Below, piece by piece: positions 27,193-38,398 of a DNA stretch of 64,000 bases. Numbering within the stretch: the first letter of the stretch is position 1; each line of letters opens with the position of its first letter. The DNA comes from Panonychus citri (Eukaryota > Arthropoda > Arachnida > Trombidiformes > Tetranychidae). The DNA is taken from assembly GCF_014898815.1 (NCBI RefSeq), contig NW_026515544.1, positions 1,550,001 to 1,614,000 of the forward strand, written 5' to 3'. Below the pieces are notes generated by a model. The model ran no database searches, had not been told where the DNA came from, and saw only the letters and a program-made list of their open reading frames with translations. The translations under genes were made by a program, and so were the position numbers.

Positions 27193-27845
27193 ATTGGACC
27201 ATTAAACCAATTCGATTGGAATTTTTTTCCCTCAAAATTAAGTTTAAATTTTTCGATATCATCGATAACTTTTATATATGAATTACTATCAATACAAATT
27301 GTTGGCTTCACTTTTTTTCGGTTACCTTGTTAATGTCAAATTATCATGAAAGTTAAATTGTCCATCAACTAATTATATTGTCTACTAATTGTTTCTTATT
27401 AAACGTTTTAGATCATCGTGATTTGTTACAATCGATTCAACTTTTTTCTTTCCCAAGACTATCCATGTTTCTATTCAAGATGATCGAGCTTGTTTTTTCT
27501 CAAAATTCTGCTGTTCCATGGTAAGTTCATCATGTGAATAAAGAGAAAAAATAAGTTAATTTCTTTCGAAAATGAAAGGAAGAATCGATCCTGTCGATTA
27601 AAAGATCGATAGAATTAAATATTTGCCATGAAAATCCAATGGATCGACTTACATAAAGATTTAGAATGTAATTTAATTGCTAATTGTTGAATGTACAATT
27701 TACTCACTGATGATGATGATGAGTTTTGTCGTGTATCTAATTGACAATAAAGATTAATCGTAAACAACGAACTCAATTTATCAGTTAATTAGCTTCAGTT
27801 AATGAAACGGTCTTTCCAATTTAAATCAACAGTCAATCTTAATCT
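27193..27845. other. UGT 3' flank and spacer
   Basis: I see no gene. A possible poly(A) signal (AATAAA) occurs near 27536. The sequence is AT-rich with a short GAT repeat at about 27708-27722. The convergent F-box remnant begins at 27846. Confidence 0.4.
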
Positions 27846-28841
27846 TCAAACAATTAACTTTATTGAATTTCTTTTAGAATAAGAAAATAAATTGACACAA
27901 TCACTTCGCTGAACTATTCTGAAAACGAGGTTTCGATTCTCTGGTTGATAATAATCATCGATAGTTGTGATCACTTCTTTGTCTTGGTTATCGGAGGTGT
28001 TTGGAGGTAAGCGAAGCCAAGATAAATTCGGTATCATCTTGATTACATTGATTGCATATTCTTTCTCAAAAATAATACTTGATTCTCATCAGAAATGCTC
28101 TTGGCCCATCGTTTGCCAAAAGTCCTTCAGATCAAATCATCGATCTACTTGCTACTGATACCAAAGAATTTACTGATTATGCCAAAAGGATCGACGATCA
28201 AGTAGCAAAGGCCATTGAGAAGGTTAATCCTGATCTAATTATCATCGATTTTTATGTAACTGTTCCATCCGTAACTCGATCAGGTAAACCATGGGTTCTC
28301 CTCTATTCAGCTAATCCACTTTTCGCTTACGAATCTCCAAATAATCCCCCAAGATACTCTGGATTAGGAGCTTCTGATGATCCTGAATTGTTCCAACAAT
28401 TTAGACAAGCTATAAATCAGCAATTAACTGAAGTTGAATCGATTTAAACACATAAATAGCAAAGATTTCATAAAGAATGTTATTCATCGTTGGGAGAATC
28501 GAACAAAAAATAAATAACTAGAGACTTTTTGGACTTTATAGTTCTTTTTGGTTACACACTCGTTAGTTAATTAGTTGATTAATCGGACGGCTCTTAAAAC
28601 TTACATGTTAAGCGTGTGATTTTCTCATATCGAATCTGAACCAATTTCCGCCATTTTGAACAAACTTTTGTGAGTAAAACAAAAATGAAGATCAACAAAC
28701 GCAAAAACTTACAAAAGGTCAATGAATATTCAAAATTCAACTGTTTTTCTTACCTGCAGAAGAAAATATAAGATCTTCGAGCTCATCGAACTTATCAAAT
28801 ATTGTCATCAAACAAATATCAGGAAGATCATTAAGATTCAT
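27846..28841 (-). pseudogene. F-box/LRR gene remnant whose middle is replaced by a UGT fragment
   Basis: The minus strand keeps exon 1 (28754-28841, MNLNDLPDICLMTIF...), exon 2 (28605-28664, CSKWRKLVQIRYEKI) and the 3' part of the last exon (27846 to about 28075, ending in the RNLVFRIV block of the family). Exons 3, 4 and the first half of 5 are absent. In their place lies a plus-strand UGT fragment at about 28096-28440. The order shows that two unrelated gene families recombined; a functional product is not expected. Confidence 0.8.
28096..28440 (+). pseudogene. UGT exon-2 fragment (residues about 73-186)
   Basis: Almost identical to 26128-26460 of the full-length UGT, from ALGPSFAKSPSDQ to LFQQFRQ. 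It then diverges and stops at TAA (28447). It lacks the N-terminal catalytic His and the whole sugar-donor half, so it cannot be an enzyme. It sits inside the F-box remnant on the opposite strand. Confidence 0.9.
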
Positions 28842-29760
28842 GTTGATTATGTTGTTAAAACGAACTAGGACTTTGAGTGAACAGGTTACTCTGAGTATTG
28901 AGAGAGAAAAACTTTGGCGGATTTTACTTAGAGATAATCATTTTAGCGGGTTATTAGAATTTTCTTTTCGGAGAAAATGAATAGATCGCTCTTCATGACT
29001 GATGATCCTTTTCGATAATTAACTGGATTGAACGTAAGAGACTTAATCATAGAAATTATGTTCGCATTGGAAAGGTAAATTTTATTATTATTTGATTATC
29101 AGAGTTTTTTATTGTTAACATTTTGCTTTGATATTTCCTTGGCAATTAAATATTCTCAATGACAAATCAATCAAGAATCAATATGAGTGTTTTATGAGTG
29201 AAAATGAATCAATTTAATCTAAAGAGTAATAAGCAAAATCCAAAATAAATGATCAAAGCCTAAGCTGCCTTATGATCAAATTTTAGCCTCAAAATTTGCA
29301 ATAACCACGAAGGGCCCTTAATCGTTTTAAATTTTTCAGACTCAATAATCATTCCAACAATGAATTTACTATTAATACATTTCCATTTCGCAACAAGACA
29401 TTCAATTGCACTCACTAGAAGTCGTAAAATTTTACTGATACCAAAGAGTTTACTGGTTATGTCAAAGGATCGACGATCAAACTTGAACTAAAATCAGGTA
29501 TAAATGCATTTTCAGTTTTTCATTGAGCTTTGGGAAGAGTGAAAGATAATCAGGATAAACAATTAACAATTACAATTAATTCCAAGGGTTGTGTTAATCT
29601 TTTAAAACTTACCATTGAGACAAAGGTTGAGACTGTTATCATCAGAGGTACAGAAACATGAGTAACCCTGATTCTCAGGTAATCAAGAATCAATTATCAA
29701 TATGAGTGTTTGATGAGTGAAAATGAATTAATTTAATTTAAAGAGTAATAAATTGTTTCA
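28842..29760. other. Mosaic of family flanks and shards
   Basis: From left to right this contains an F-box 5' flank (28842-29080), the recurrent TTGTTAACATTTTGCTTTG flank (from about 29110), an F-box 3'-flank-like block (about 29260-29430) and a 48-base UGT shard (29433-29480, plus strand, DTKEFTDY region). It ends with the 3' end of a laminin-G/EGF exon (29611-29680, minus strand). None of it is a gene. The same order of shards recurs at 34.5-34.9, 44.2-44.6 and 51.4-51.8 kb. Confidence 0.7.
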
Positions 29761-30042
29761 ACAATGCAACTGGTAAATCAGAAATTAACTAAAATTGAAT
29801 TGATTTTAACTCATAATAGCAAAGATTTCATAGTGATTTTTATTCATCGTTTCATTGTATCCAAAGGTCCATTTCATGAGGAGATAAAATTATATGATAA
29901 TATGATCGGTGGAAGATATTTGAATCAAATTAAAATTCTTCCAAAGGTTGACCTCGTTTTAACCCATGGAGGTAACAATACATTCATTGAGACTCTTTAC
30001 TTTGGTAAAACACTTATTTTAACTCATAAAGATTGCATATAG
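29752..30042 (+). pseudogene. UGT C-terminal-half shard, type I
   Basis: About 29848-30003 matches 26773-26938 of the full-length UGT essentially base for base (HRFIVSKGPFHEE to THGGNNTFIETLYFGK). It then ends with a different tail and stop (TLILTHKDCI). The upstream part is diverged UGT-like sequence (QQL-like, QLVNQKLTKIE). It carries half of the donor-site signature and nothing else of the enzyme. Confidence 0.88.
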
Positions 30043-30196
30043 CTTGTTATTCATGGTTGGGAGAATCGAACAAAAAAGAAATAATTCGATTCATTAAAAT
30101 GTTTATGTTAATTGTTTTTTGCAAGCTCAATCATTGTAGTAATAAATTTACTATTAATACATTTTCCTTTCCTTGCAACAAGGTACATTGAACTTT

Positions 30197-31664
30197 TTAA
30201 AAATCGAAAAAAAATTTAGATCCAACATTTAAGGGATGTGATTTCTTAAAGTCAAAGTGTTCAACTATTTCGAATACAAGGTTTCGATTTTCATGTCGGC
30301 AGTAATCCGCAATTTTTTCGGTTATGTCATCACCAAGGTCATTGAAATTTGTTGGACTTAAACGAAGAAGAGATAAATTCGGCATTGTCTTGATTATATT
30401 GAATGGATCATTTTTCGTCAAAACGTTACTTCGGCAAAATATCGTCAGTTCGAGGCAATTAGGGAATTGAAGTGCGACATCTTTGATCAGAATTTTCGTA
30501 AGAAAGCGGACATTTACTGTGTCAGGTTCAAACTGGATAGTGACTTTGCGGACTTTGTTGTTCCTTTTGCTTACTGGTGGCCTTACATATTGAGATGAAC
30601 TTAAACGTTGTGTCAAACAAAAATTTGGAGAGACACTAATGTGTAAATTTTGTAGATCAGGAAAGTATGATGGATATAGAAAATAAGATCCTTCAAAAAA
30701 TGATGAAAAAGTGATCTTCTCAACTCCTGGGAAAGTCGGAATGAAGTGCGTTATTGCTGATGAGAATGAATAAAGATTAATTTCACGGATTTACTCAAAT
30801 GAAATTGCAGTTACCTTTAAGATTAGATGCATAAAGCTTTTTAAGATTCGGCATTCGAGTAGCATAAGTGTTGAAAGTTGCCATGTAAGCTCCGCCAAAA
30901 CCACCAAACATTTGCAACTTTTCACCGAATTTGTATTTATTGAAAAAGAGATTCAGGAATCCAGGATCATCCACCAATAGTCGAGTAAGATTACCACAGT
31001 GTTTAACTATTTGTTGGTCAAGGTCAACGTCACATTCACGGCGATCAACACCTTCTACTTGACTTCTGCATTCAAGTCGAGTTGATAAACCTCGCAGTGG
31101 ATTCCCAGTTGACAATACATTTGCTATAACTCTGCATGGACATGTGTGAGGAGTAGAAGGAATATGAAGAGCTTCCAATAGCTTCAATTCCAATCAGATT
31201 AAAAGTTAATATCAAATTTGCTATTAAAATTTTTTAAAAAAAAAGTTTATAATTTACCTCGAGGTTCGGAAATACTTTGGCAACATTTATATTCTCAATG
31301 AATAGATAACTCTTGGTGTAGATATTGTGTGGCGGAAGTAATACCTTGGTTCTTGCCAAAACTATTTAATAGAAAAATTTTTAAGGTTAATTAATGTTCG
31401 TTAATCGATTTGAACTAGTTAGTTAATCGTTAAAACTTACATGTTAAGGCTTTGATTTTTTCATATCGAATTTGAACTAATTTCCGCCATTTTGAACAAA
31501 CTTTTGGGTGTGAGAAAAAGGAGAAGAAGCAAAAAGACCTTAAGTTGCAGATTCAGATCTAAATTGTTATTCTTACCTTGAGATATAATTATAAGATCTT
31601 CAAGCTCATCAAACTTATCAAATATTGTCAACAAACAAATATCATATGGATCATTAAGATTCAT
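30197..31664 (-). CDS. F-box/LRR-like protein A, intact, 392 aa
   Basis: Exons (minus strand) are 31577-31664, 31441-31500, 31258-31361, 30815-31181 and 30197-30756; borders and phases agree throughout. Exons 1-2 together encode an F-box-like module of about 45 residues (LNDPYDICLLTIFDKFDELEDLI followed by CSKWRKLVQIRYEKI), the pattern by which SCF substrate receptors bind Skp1. Exons 3-5 encode degenerate leucine-rich repeats: FPNLE, CGNLTRLLV, MPNLKKL, FPNCLELTI, MPNLSLLRLSP. The inferred role is recognition of a target protein for ubiquitination; the target is unknown. No signal peptide is present. It converges with a UGT shard 150 bases away. The Leu-Pro pair usual in F-boxes is Pro-Tyr here (NDPYD). 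Confidence 0.82.
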
Positions 31665-32060
31665 GTTGATGGTTAAATGGTACTGAAATTGTTGATTGAC
31701 AAAAAACTTGACACCCTGGGAAGAAACTAAAAAGTTTGAAGTTGCGTATGGAAATGTTTTATTGTCGGACTGGTTTGACTGGACTGGTAACCAGAGAGAC
31801 ATTTCACCTTTCATCAGCTAGAACATCGCCCCGGGCGATTCACCCGCTCTTTACAAAAAAAGCTCGAAGTTCAAAGAGGTGACTGAAAATGAATCTCATT
31901 TACTACAAATGATTGTCTTTAAGTTATAAGTTGTATTAATTAATCAATCGAGAAAAAATAGTCACCAGTCAATCTGCCTTTTCCTTACCGTCCAAAAGGT
32001 GTACTTACGATTTCTTAATTGTTTCAATCCTGAAGTAAATTAATAATTTAATAATTTCAA
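31665..32060. other. 5' flank of F-box A
   Basis: AT-rich sequence probably holding the promoter of the minus-strand gene A. It is homologous to the flank right of the F-box genes at 37.46-37.84, 47.12-47.5 and 54.34-54.72 kb. A short frame at 31461-31814 overlaps exon 1 and is just its upstream extension. Confidence 0.5.
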
Positions 32061-32360
32061 TTAATTGTTGGACAAGTAAGTGTTTATTAGTATTTTAATT
32101 TTATTCGTGGTAGATTTTTTCTTTGTTTTCAGTAGAATCACATGTATTATCATTGTAATCGCCAAAGTGATTACATTTACAGAGAAAACATCAAATTGTG
32201 GGACACAAATTGAATTTGATGATGATGATGATGAAGATGAAGATGATGAACAAGGATTAGGTGATTCACATGGTGGTCCTGAGTATTTGGCAATATTGAA
32301 AATCTCAATTGAATGGTCGACCAAATCATCTCCAAATATCACCATAATTAATTCTAATTG
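32061..32360 (-). pseudogene. Laminin-G tail + EGF-like shard, copy 1
   Basis: Matches the better copy at 63716-63940: a laminin-G C-terminal end (…DHSIEIFNIAKYSGPPC), then an EGF-like start (CESPNPC, poly-Ser, NSICVPQF). The EGF frame is lost where the right-edge copy reads NDYFCKCNHFG, because this copy is one base shorter there. The same lesion is in the copies at 37.8, 47.5 and 54.7 kb. Confidence 0.75.
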
Positions 32361-32403
32361 ATTGATTGAAAACTTTCGATTCTCATTCGAGAGAAGGTTT
32401 TTC

Positions 32404-32625
32404 ATTTTCTCTTAATCAACAATCAACTATTTTTTTATAATTTTCTCTTAATTGTTGGTGATTTGATTTGTTTATTTGTTCTGTTCTCATCTTTGATCTT
32501 CATCATCTTCTTACAAAATGAAGTTTTTCTTCCCAATGGAAGTTTTCTGTTTACAAAAATCTCCTTTTTCTGGTTAACCCTTTTTCTTGTGATTGTATTG
32601 ATTTAACTGGATCAAGGTCATGAAT
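32404..32625 (+). pseudogene. UGT promoter/exon-1 relic
   Basis: The sequence ahead of 32518 matches the UGT 5' region. A damaged exon 1 (ATG at 32518, MKFFFPME-) and pieces of intron 1 follow, then a short exon-2 snippet (GATCAAGGTCATGAAT). The splice donor is lost. Similar snippets lie at about 42205-42275 and 59095-59160. Confidence 0.75.
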
Positions 32626-32667
32626 TAAATTCATTTCATTTACTTACAAGATACTTAATGGGACTTT

Positions 32668-34121
32668 TTAAAAGGCAAAAAAAAACTTGGTGCCCATATT
32701 CAGGGGATGTGCTTTCTCATAATCTCTTTCCTCGACTATTTCGAATACAAGGTTTCGATTTTCATGTCGGCAATAATCTGCGATTTTTTCGGTAATGTCA
32801 TCACCAAGGTCATTGAAATTTGTTGGACTTAAACGAAGAAGAGATAAATTCGGCATTGTCTTGATTATATTGAATGGATCATTTTTCGTAAAAACATTAT
32901 TTCGACAAAATATCGTCAGTTCTAGGCAATTAGGGAATTGAAATGCGACATCTCTGATCAGATTTTTTGTAATAGTACGTGGATTTCTTGGATTTGGTTC
33001 AAGAACAATGGAAACTTTTCGAACATTGTAATTCTTTTTGTATATTGGTGGCCTAACATAATTCGATAAACTTATATGAGAACTGATGTGTAAACTTCGT
33101 AAATCAGGGAAGCACGATGGCCATACAAAAGGAGATCCTGGCCAGTGTGATTCGAAAGTGATTTTTTCTACTCCTGGATACACTTGGTATGGGTTTGGTT
33201 CTGAAGAAAATAAATAAAGATTAAGATTTTTTCTAATAAGTTAAAAGTGAAAATTACCTTTAAGATCATTTACAAAGAGCTTTTTAAGATTCGGCATTCG
33301 ACTAGCATAAGTGTTGAAAGTTTTTATGTAAGATCCACCAAAACTACCAAACATTTCTAACTTTTCACCGAATTTGTATTTATTGAAAAAGAGATTCAGG
33401 AATCCAGAATCATCCACCAATAGTCGAGTAAGATTACCACAGTGTTTAACTATTTGTTGGTCAAGGTCAACGTCACATTCACGAAGGTCAAGACCATCTA
33501 CTGGATCTTTGCATACAAGTCGAGTTGATAAACCGCAGTGGATTCCCAGTTGACAATACATTTGCTATAACTCTGCATGGACATGTGTGAGGAGTAGAAG
33601 GAATATGAAGAGCTTCCAATAGCTTCAATTCCAATCAGATTAAAAGTCAATATCAAATTTACTGTTAATTAAAATTTTCGAAAAGAAAATGTTTATAATT
33701 TACCTTGAGGTTCGGAAATACTTCGGCAATATTTATATTCTCAATGAATAGATAACTCTTGGTGTAGATATTGTGAGGCGGAGATAATATCTTTCTTCTT
33801 GACACAACTAATGAGAAAAAAAGTTCTATGAATTAAATGGTCAAAGATTTGGTGAATGATTAAAACGTTTAAATGGAAGCTTACATGTTAACGCAGTGAT
33901 TTTCTCATAGCGAATCTGAACCAATTTCCGCCATTTTGAACAAACTTTTGTGAGTAAAACAAAAATGAAGATCAACAAACGCAAAAACTTACAAAAGGTC
34001 AATGAATATTCAAAATTCAACTGTTTTTCTTACCTGCAGAGGAAGATATAAGATCTTCGAGCTCATCGAACTTATCAAATATTGTCATCAAACAAATATC
34101 AGGAAGATCATTAAGATTCAT
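32668..34121 (-). pseudogene. F-box/LRR gene B, 2-base deletion in exon 4
   Basis: Exons are 34034-34121, 33885-33944, 33704-33807, 33258-33622 and 32668-33200, with normal splice sites. Exon 1 has the best F-box of the family (LNDLPDICLMTIFDKFDELEDLI) and the last exon ends with a full LRR tail. Exon 4 is 365 rather than 367 bases: near 33532 the family word AACCTCGCAG reads AACCGCAG. This shifts the frame ahead of the LRRs. Everything else is intact, so the gene is either freshly broken or the victim of a sequence error. Its last exon is close to those of D1 and D2. Confidence 0.8.
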
Positions 34122-34901
34122 GTTGATTGTGTTGTTAAAACGAACTAGAACTTTGAGTGAACAGGTTACTCTGAATATTGAAAAGAAAAATTTTGGCGGA
34201 TTTTACTTAGAGATAATCATTTTAGCGGGTTATTAGAATTTTCTTTTCGGAGAAAATGAATAGATCGCTCTTCATGACTGATGATCCTTTTCGGTAATTA
34301 ACTGGATTGAACGTAAGAGACTTAATCATAGAAATTAAGTTTTCCTTGGAAAGGTAAATTTTATTCTTATTTGATTATCAGAGTTTTTTATTGTTAACAT
34401 TTTGCTTTGCTATTTCCTTGGCAATTAAATATTCTCAATGACAAATAAATCAATCATCAATCATCAATATGAGTGTTTTATGAGTGAAAATGAATCAATT
34501 TAATCTAAAGAGTAATAAGCAAAATCCAAAATAAATGATCAAAGCCTAAGCTGCCTTATGATCAAATTTTAGCCTCAAAATTTGCAATAACCACGAAGGG
34601 CCCTTAATCGTTTTAAATTTTTCAGACTCAATAATCATTCCAACAATGAATTTACTATTAATACATTTCCATTTCCTCGCAACAAGACATTCAATTGCAC
34701 TCACTAGAAGTCGTAAAAATTTTACTGATACCAAAGAGTTTACTGGTTATGTCAAAGGATCGACGATCAAACTTGAACTAAAATCAGGTATAAATGCATT
34801 TTCAGTTTTTCATTGAGCTTTGGGAAGAGTGAAAGATAATCAGGATAAACAATTAACAATTACAATTAATTCCAAGGGTTGTGTTAATCTTTACAACTTA
34901 C
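34122..34901. other. Mosaic spacer with F-box flank, UGT shard and family flanks
   Basis: Contains the 5' flank of F-box B, the recurrent TTGTTAACATTTTGCTTTG block, an F-box 3'-flank-like block (34550-34720) and a UGT shard at 34725-34770. A 62-codon minus-strand frame (34546-34734) repeats at 44192-44380, but it is only a non-coding family flank. Confidence 0.6.
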
Positions 34902-35640
34902 CATTGAGACAAAGGTTGAGACTATTATCTTCAGAGGTACAGAACATGAGTAACCCTGATTCTCAGGTAATGAGGCACAAATTGTATCCTTGATACAAGG
35001 ATTGTTTTCTTTTGAGCAAAATTGTCACCACTCACCAATTGACAATGATTCTGTGTAACCAGGTTTACATTTACATGAGCCATCGATTGGTGATATTAAA
35101 GGTAAACAGGTACCACCATTATGACAGGGAAAAAATTAGCTAATAGTGATGAGGATGAGGATGATGGATAAGTTGTTGTTGTTGTGGGTGGTGAGGTTGT
35201 ATCTTGGTGTATCTTTGGATGGTTGATCCTGAACAAGGCATTTCAAGGCAATCGATTATGTTAACAGTTCGTATTATTGAATTAGATGAAGATGAAGACG
35301 AAGATGATTTCTCTAAGATATTGGGTAAATTTACAGTTTTATCTATCGAGAAACTATAAAGGCAACTGATTAGTCCTGTTTTAAGGCCGATATTATTGTA
35401 AATATTGGTTCGATTGGTTTTATCCAACCAAGGTAAAGGTTTCAATCAAGTGAACTCAGGGAACCCGGAGATGACCCGTAACATCAGACTGACCATCAAT
35501 GGACAATATACCATCTTTCATGAAACGTTTCGCTACTAAATGGACAACATATCCAATAGAAATTGTCTCCTTTGATCTTATAATAACCATACCAGAACCA
35601 AGATCATATCGAAGCTCAATGCGACATTTTCGATTGACAA
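34902..35640 (-). pseudogene. Laminin-G/EGF (perlecan-like) shard, copy 1
   Basis: Read on the minus strand: a laminin-G core (RIELRYDLGSGMVIIRSKE, then VVHLVAKRFMKDGILSIDG), its C-terminal strand (GLKTGLISCLYSFSIDKTVN), a Ser/Thr linker, an EGF-like domain (CHNGGTCLPL, CKCKPGYTG) and a second Cys-rich module. The GSG and RSKE pattern is closest to perlecan (trol/HSPG2) domain V as I know it. The laminin-G frame breaks at CTTGATTGAAACC, a lesion shared with the copies at 45.1 and 52.4 kb. This copy has further private one-base losses, for example in the EGF (GCAAAATTGTC versus GCAAAAATTGTC). Confidence 0.75.
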
Positions 35641-35970
35641 ACGTGCATTAAAATTATGGTCATTGAACAAATATCAGGCAGACTATTAAGATGCATGTTG
35701 ATGGTTACAACCGCTAAAATTGTTGATTGACAAAAACATCACGTTAGGAAAAACTTTCAACTGAAAAGAGAAATTTTTGGAAAATTTTAAGCTTCTTTCT
35801 TTGTTTTCATCAGAATCACATAAGTTATCACTATAATAACCAAAGTTATTAAATTTAGATATTGAATAAATTTACAATCTTATCTATTGAGAAACTGTAA
35901 AGGCAATCAATTAGTCCCGATAGGTCGATATTATTGTAAATATTGGTTTGATTTGTTTTCTCCCACGAAT
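35641..35970 (-). pseudogene. F-box exon-1 relic joined to an older laminin-G/EGF relic
   Basis: The sequence up to the former ATG at 35696 resembles F-box exon 1 (AACAAATATCAGGCAGACTA). About 35795-35970 is a more diverged second copy of the EGF tail and laminin-G strand found in neighbouring shards. The same fusion recurs at 45301-45620 and 52550-52870, so it predates the unit duplication. Confidence 0.6.
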
Positions 35971-36012
35971 TCCCTATGTTTCGTTAAAGGTGAAAAAGAT
36001 GAGTACCAACGT

Positions 36013-37459
36013 TCATGCGGGCCTGTACCCACCAGAACCTTGGTGGACTATTCTGAATACCAGGTTTCGATTCTCTTTTCGACAAAAATCATCGATTATC
36101 TTGATTATGTCGCTTTCTTGATTATTGGTGGTTATCAGAGGTAAATAAAGAGAAGATAAATTTGGCATCGCCTTGATTATTTCGATTGTATCCTCTATTG
36201 TTACAAAATTGGTGAAGGCAAATATCGTCAGACTGGTACAATTAGGATATCGAAATGTAATTTCTTTCATTACATGACGTGCTTGACTCCTCTCTAGGAT
36301 TGTATAATCGGTAAAATTGAGAAAGACTTTTCGAACATTATAATTACTTTTAGGAATTGATTCTGCTAAACTACCAAATTTTCCAGAATCATAATCGATG
36401 TAAGCAATATGTAAATCTCTTAAATCAGGAAAGCGCGATGACCATCGAGAGTAAAAGAGATAATTACTACCTGAGGCTAGAGTTAATTCTTCTACTCCTG
36501 GAAACTTGTAACCAAAGCTTGGAAACTGGAAGTTCTCTGTAACTGATAAAATAAATGAATATTAATTTCTCTTATTAACAATCGTAACAAGTGAAAATTA
36601 CCTTCCTTATCTTGTAAATAAAGTTTTTTAAGATTCGGCATTCGATTAGCATAAGTGATGAAAGTACCTATTTTAGATCCACAAAATCCACCAAACATTT
36701 TCAACTTTTCACCGAATTTATATTTATTGAAAAAGAGATCAAGAAATTTAGGATCGTTCACCAAAAGTCGAGTAAGATTACCACAGTGTTTAACTATTTC
36801 CTGGTCCAGGTCAACATGATGTTGGGCTTTACCCTTATATATTTCATAGGTGCTTACGCGCTCGAATTCAACAAACAATCCCCTCAGCGGATTTCCAGTG
36901 GACAATACATTTGCCACAACTCTACATAGACATATTGGACCAAAAGAATGAGTTTCCAATAGCTTTTATAGCAATAAGATTAAAAGTTAATATCAAATTT
37001 ACTATTAGAATTTTCGAGAAGAAAAAAAGTTTCTAATTTACCTTGAGGTTCGGAAATACTTCGGCAACATTGATATTCTCCATGAATTTATAACTTTTCG
37101 TGTAGATATTCTGAGGTTTAGGTAATATATATACCTTATTTCTTGGTGAAACTATTAAGAAAAGATTTTATAGTCAGTTGAAATTTGGTGATTGATTTGA
37201 ATTAGTTAGTAAATCGTTCAGATCATGAAACTTACATGTCAAGCCTGTGATTTTCTCGCATCGAATCTGCGCCAATCTCCGCCATTTTGAACAAACTTTT
37301 GTGTGGAAGAAAAAAGAGAAGAAGCAAAAAGACCTTAAGTTACAAGTTCAGATCTAAATTGTTATTCTTACCTTGAGATATAATTATAAGATCTTCAAGC
37401 TCATCAAACTTATCAAATATTGTCATCAAACAAATATCATATAGATCATTAACATTCAT
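36013..37459 (-). CDS. F-box/LRR-like protein E1, 382 aa, altered C-terminus
   Basis: Exons are 37372-37459, 37236-37295, 37042-37151, 36602-36962 and 36013-36542; phases agree. Exon 1 encodes NVNDLYDICLMTIFDKFDEL and exon 2 CSKWRRLAQIRCEKI. Subfamily E differs from A/B/D in its exon 3 (SPRNKVYILPKPQNIYTKSY) and exon 4 (LLETHSFGPICLCRVVANV…). The frame is open throughout, but a G run near the end has three instead of four bases compared with E2. The protein therefore stops after GGYRPA at 36013 rather than about 13 codons further at 35974. E1 is the only copy of this subfamily that reads through exon 5. Confidence 0.75.
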
Positions 37460-37840
37460 GTTGATGGTTAAAAGGCACTAAAATTGTTGATTGACAAAAA
37501 ACTTAAAATGATGGGAAAAAACTTTTAAAGTTGCGAATGGAAATGTTTGTTTATCGGACTAGTTTGACTGGACTGGTAACCAGAGAGACATTTCACCTTT
37601 CATCAGCTAGAACATCGCCTCGAGCGATTCACCCGCTTTTTACAAAAAAAGCTCGAAGGTCAAAGATGTGACAAAAAATGAACCGCATTCACTACAAATG
37701 ATTGTCTTTAAGTGATAAGTTGTAATTAATCAATCGCTGATCAAAATAGTCCACAGTCAATCTGACTTTTCCTTACCGTCCAAAAGATGTACTTACGATT
37801 TCTTAATTGTTTCAATCGAGAAGTAAATTAATAAATTCAA
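37460..37840. other. 5' flank of F-box E1
   Basis: AT-rich spacer with the likely minus-strand promoter; nearly identical to 47118-47498 and 54339-54719. No gene is visible. Confidence 0.5.
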
Positions 37841-38130
37841 TTAATTGTTGGACAAGTAAGTGTTTATTAGTATTTGAATTTTATTCGTGGTAGATTTTTT
37901 CTTTGTTTTCAGTAGAATCACATGTATTATCATTGTAATCGCCAAAGTGATTACATTTACAGAGAAAACATCAAATTGTGGGACACAAATTGAATTTGAT
38001 GATGATGATGAAGATGAAGATGATGAACAAGGATTAGGTGATTCACATGGTGGTCCAGAGTATTTGGCAATATTGGAAATCTCAATTGATCGGTCAAGCA
38101 AATCATCTACAAATATCACCATTGAGTAAA
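37841..38130 (-). pseudogene. Laminin-G tail + EGF-like shard, copy 2
   Basis: Same content as the shard at 32061-32360 (DLLDRSIEISNIAKYSGPPC, CESPNPC, poly-Ser), with the same one-base EGF frameshift. It lies directly upstream of UGT copy 2, on the opposite strand. The plus-strand Asp-rich ORF over it is a shadow of the poly-Ser codons. Confidence 0.75.
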
Positions 38131-38398
38131 ATCATTTGATTTTAAATCAAATTGATTGAATTTCAATCATTGATGGAAAACTTTCGATTCTCATTCGAAT
38201 AGATTTTCTTGTACTTGTATCTGTTTACTTATTTTCGTTTGATCAACAGAACTTTGAGTTTCTCGATTGAGAGAGAGTGTTACATTTTCTCTCAATCAAC
38301 AATAAACTATTTTTTTATAATTTTCTTTTTAATTGTTGTTGATTTGATTTGTTTTTTTGTTCTATTCTCATCTCCAATCTTCATCATCTTCTTACAGT

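Noticed and set aside
32080..32361. Plus-strand Asp/Glu-rich frame, repeated at 37.9, 47.5 and 54.8 kb
   Set aside because: Shadow of the poly-Ser codons in the minus-strand EGF shard.
34546..34734. 62-codon minus-strand frame repeated exactly at 44192-44380
   Set aside because: Its conservation is due to duplication. It lies in an F-box 3'-flank-like block and has no domain or start context.
35887..36144. Plus-strand frame beginning MRNCKGNQL, repeated at 45.5 and 52.8 kb
   Set aside because: Antisense to F-box exon 5 and to a laminin-G relic; no independent support.
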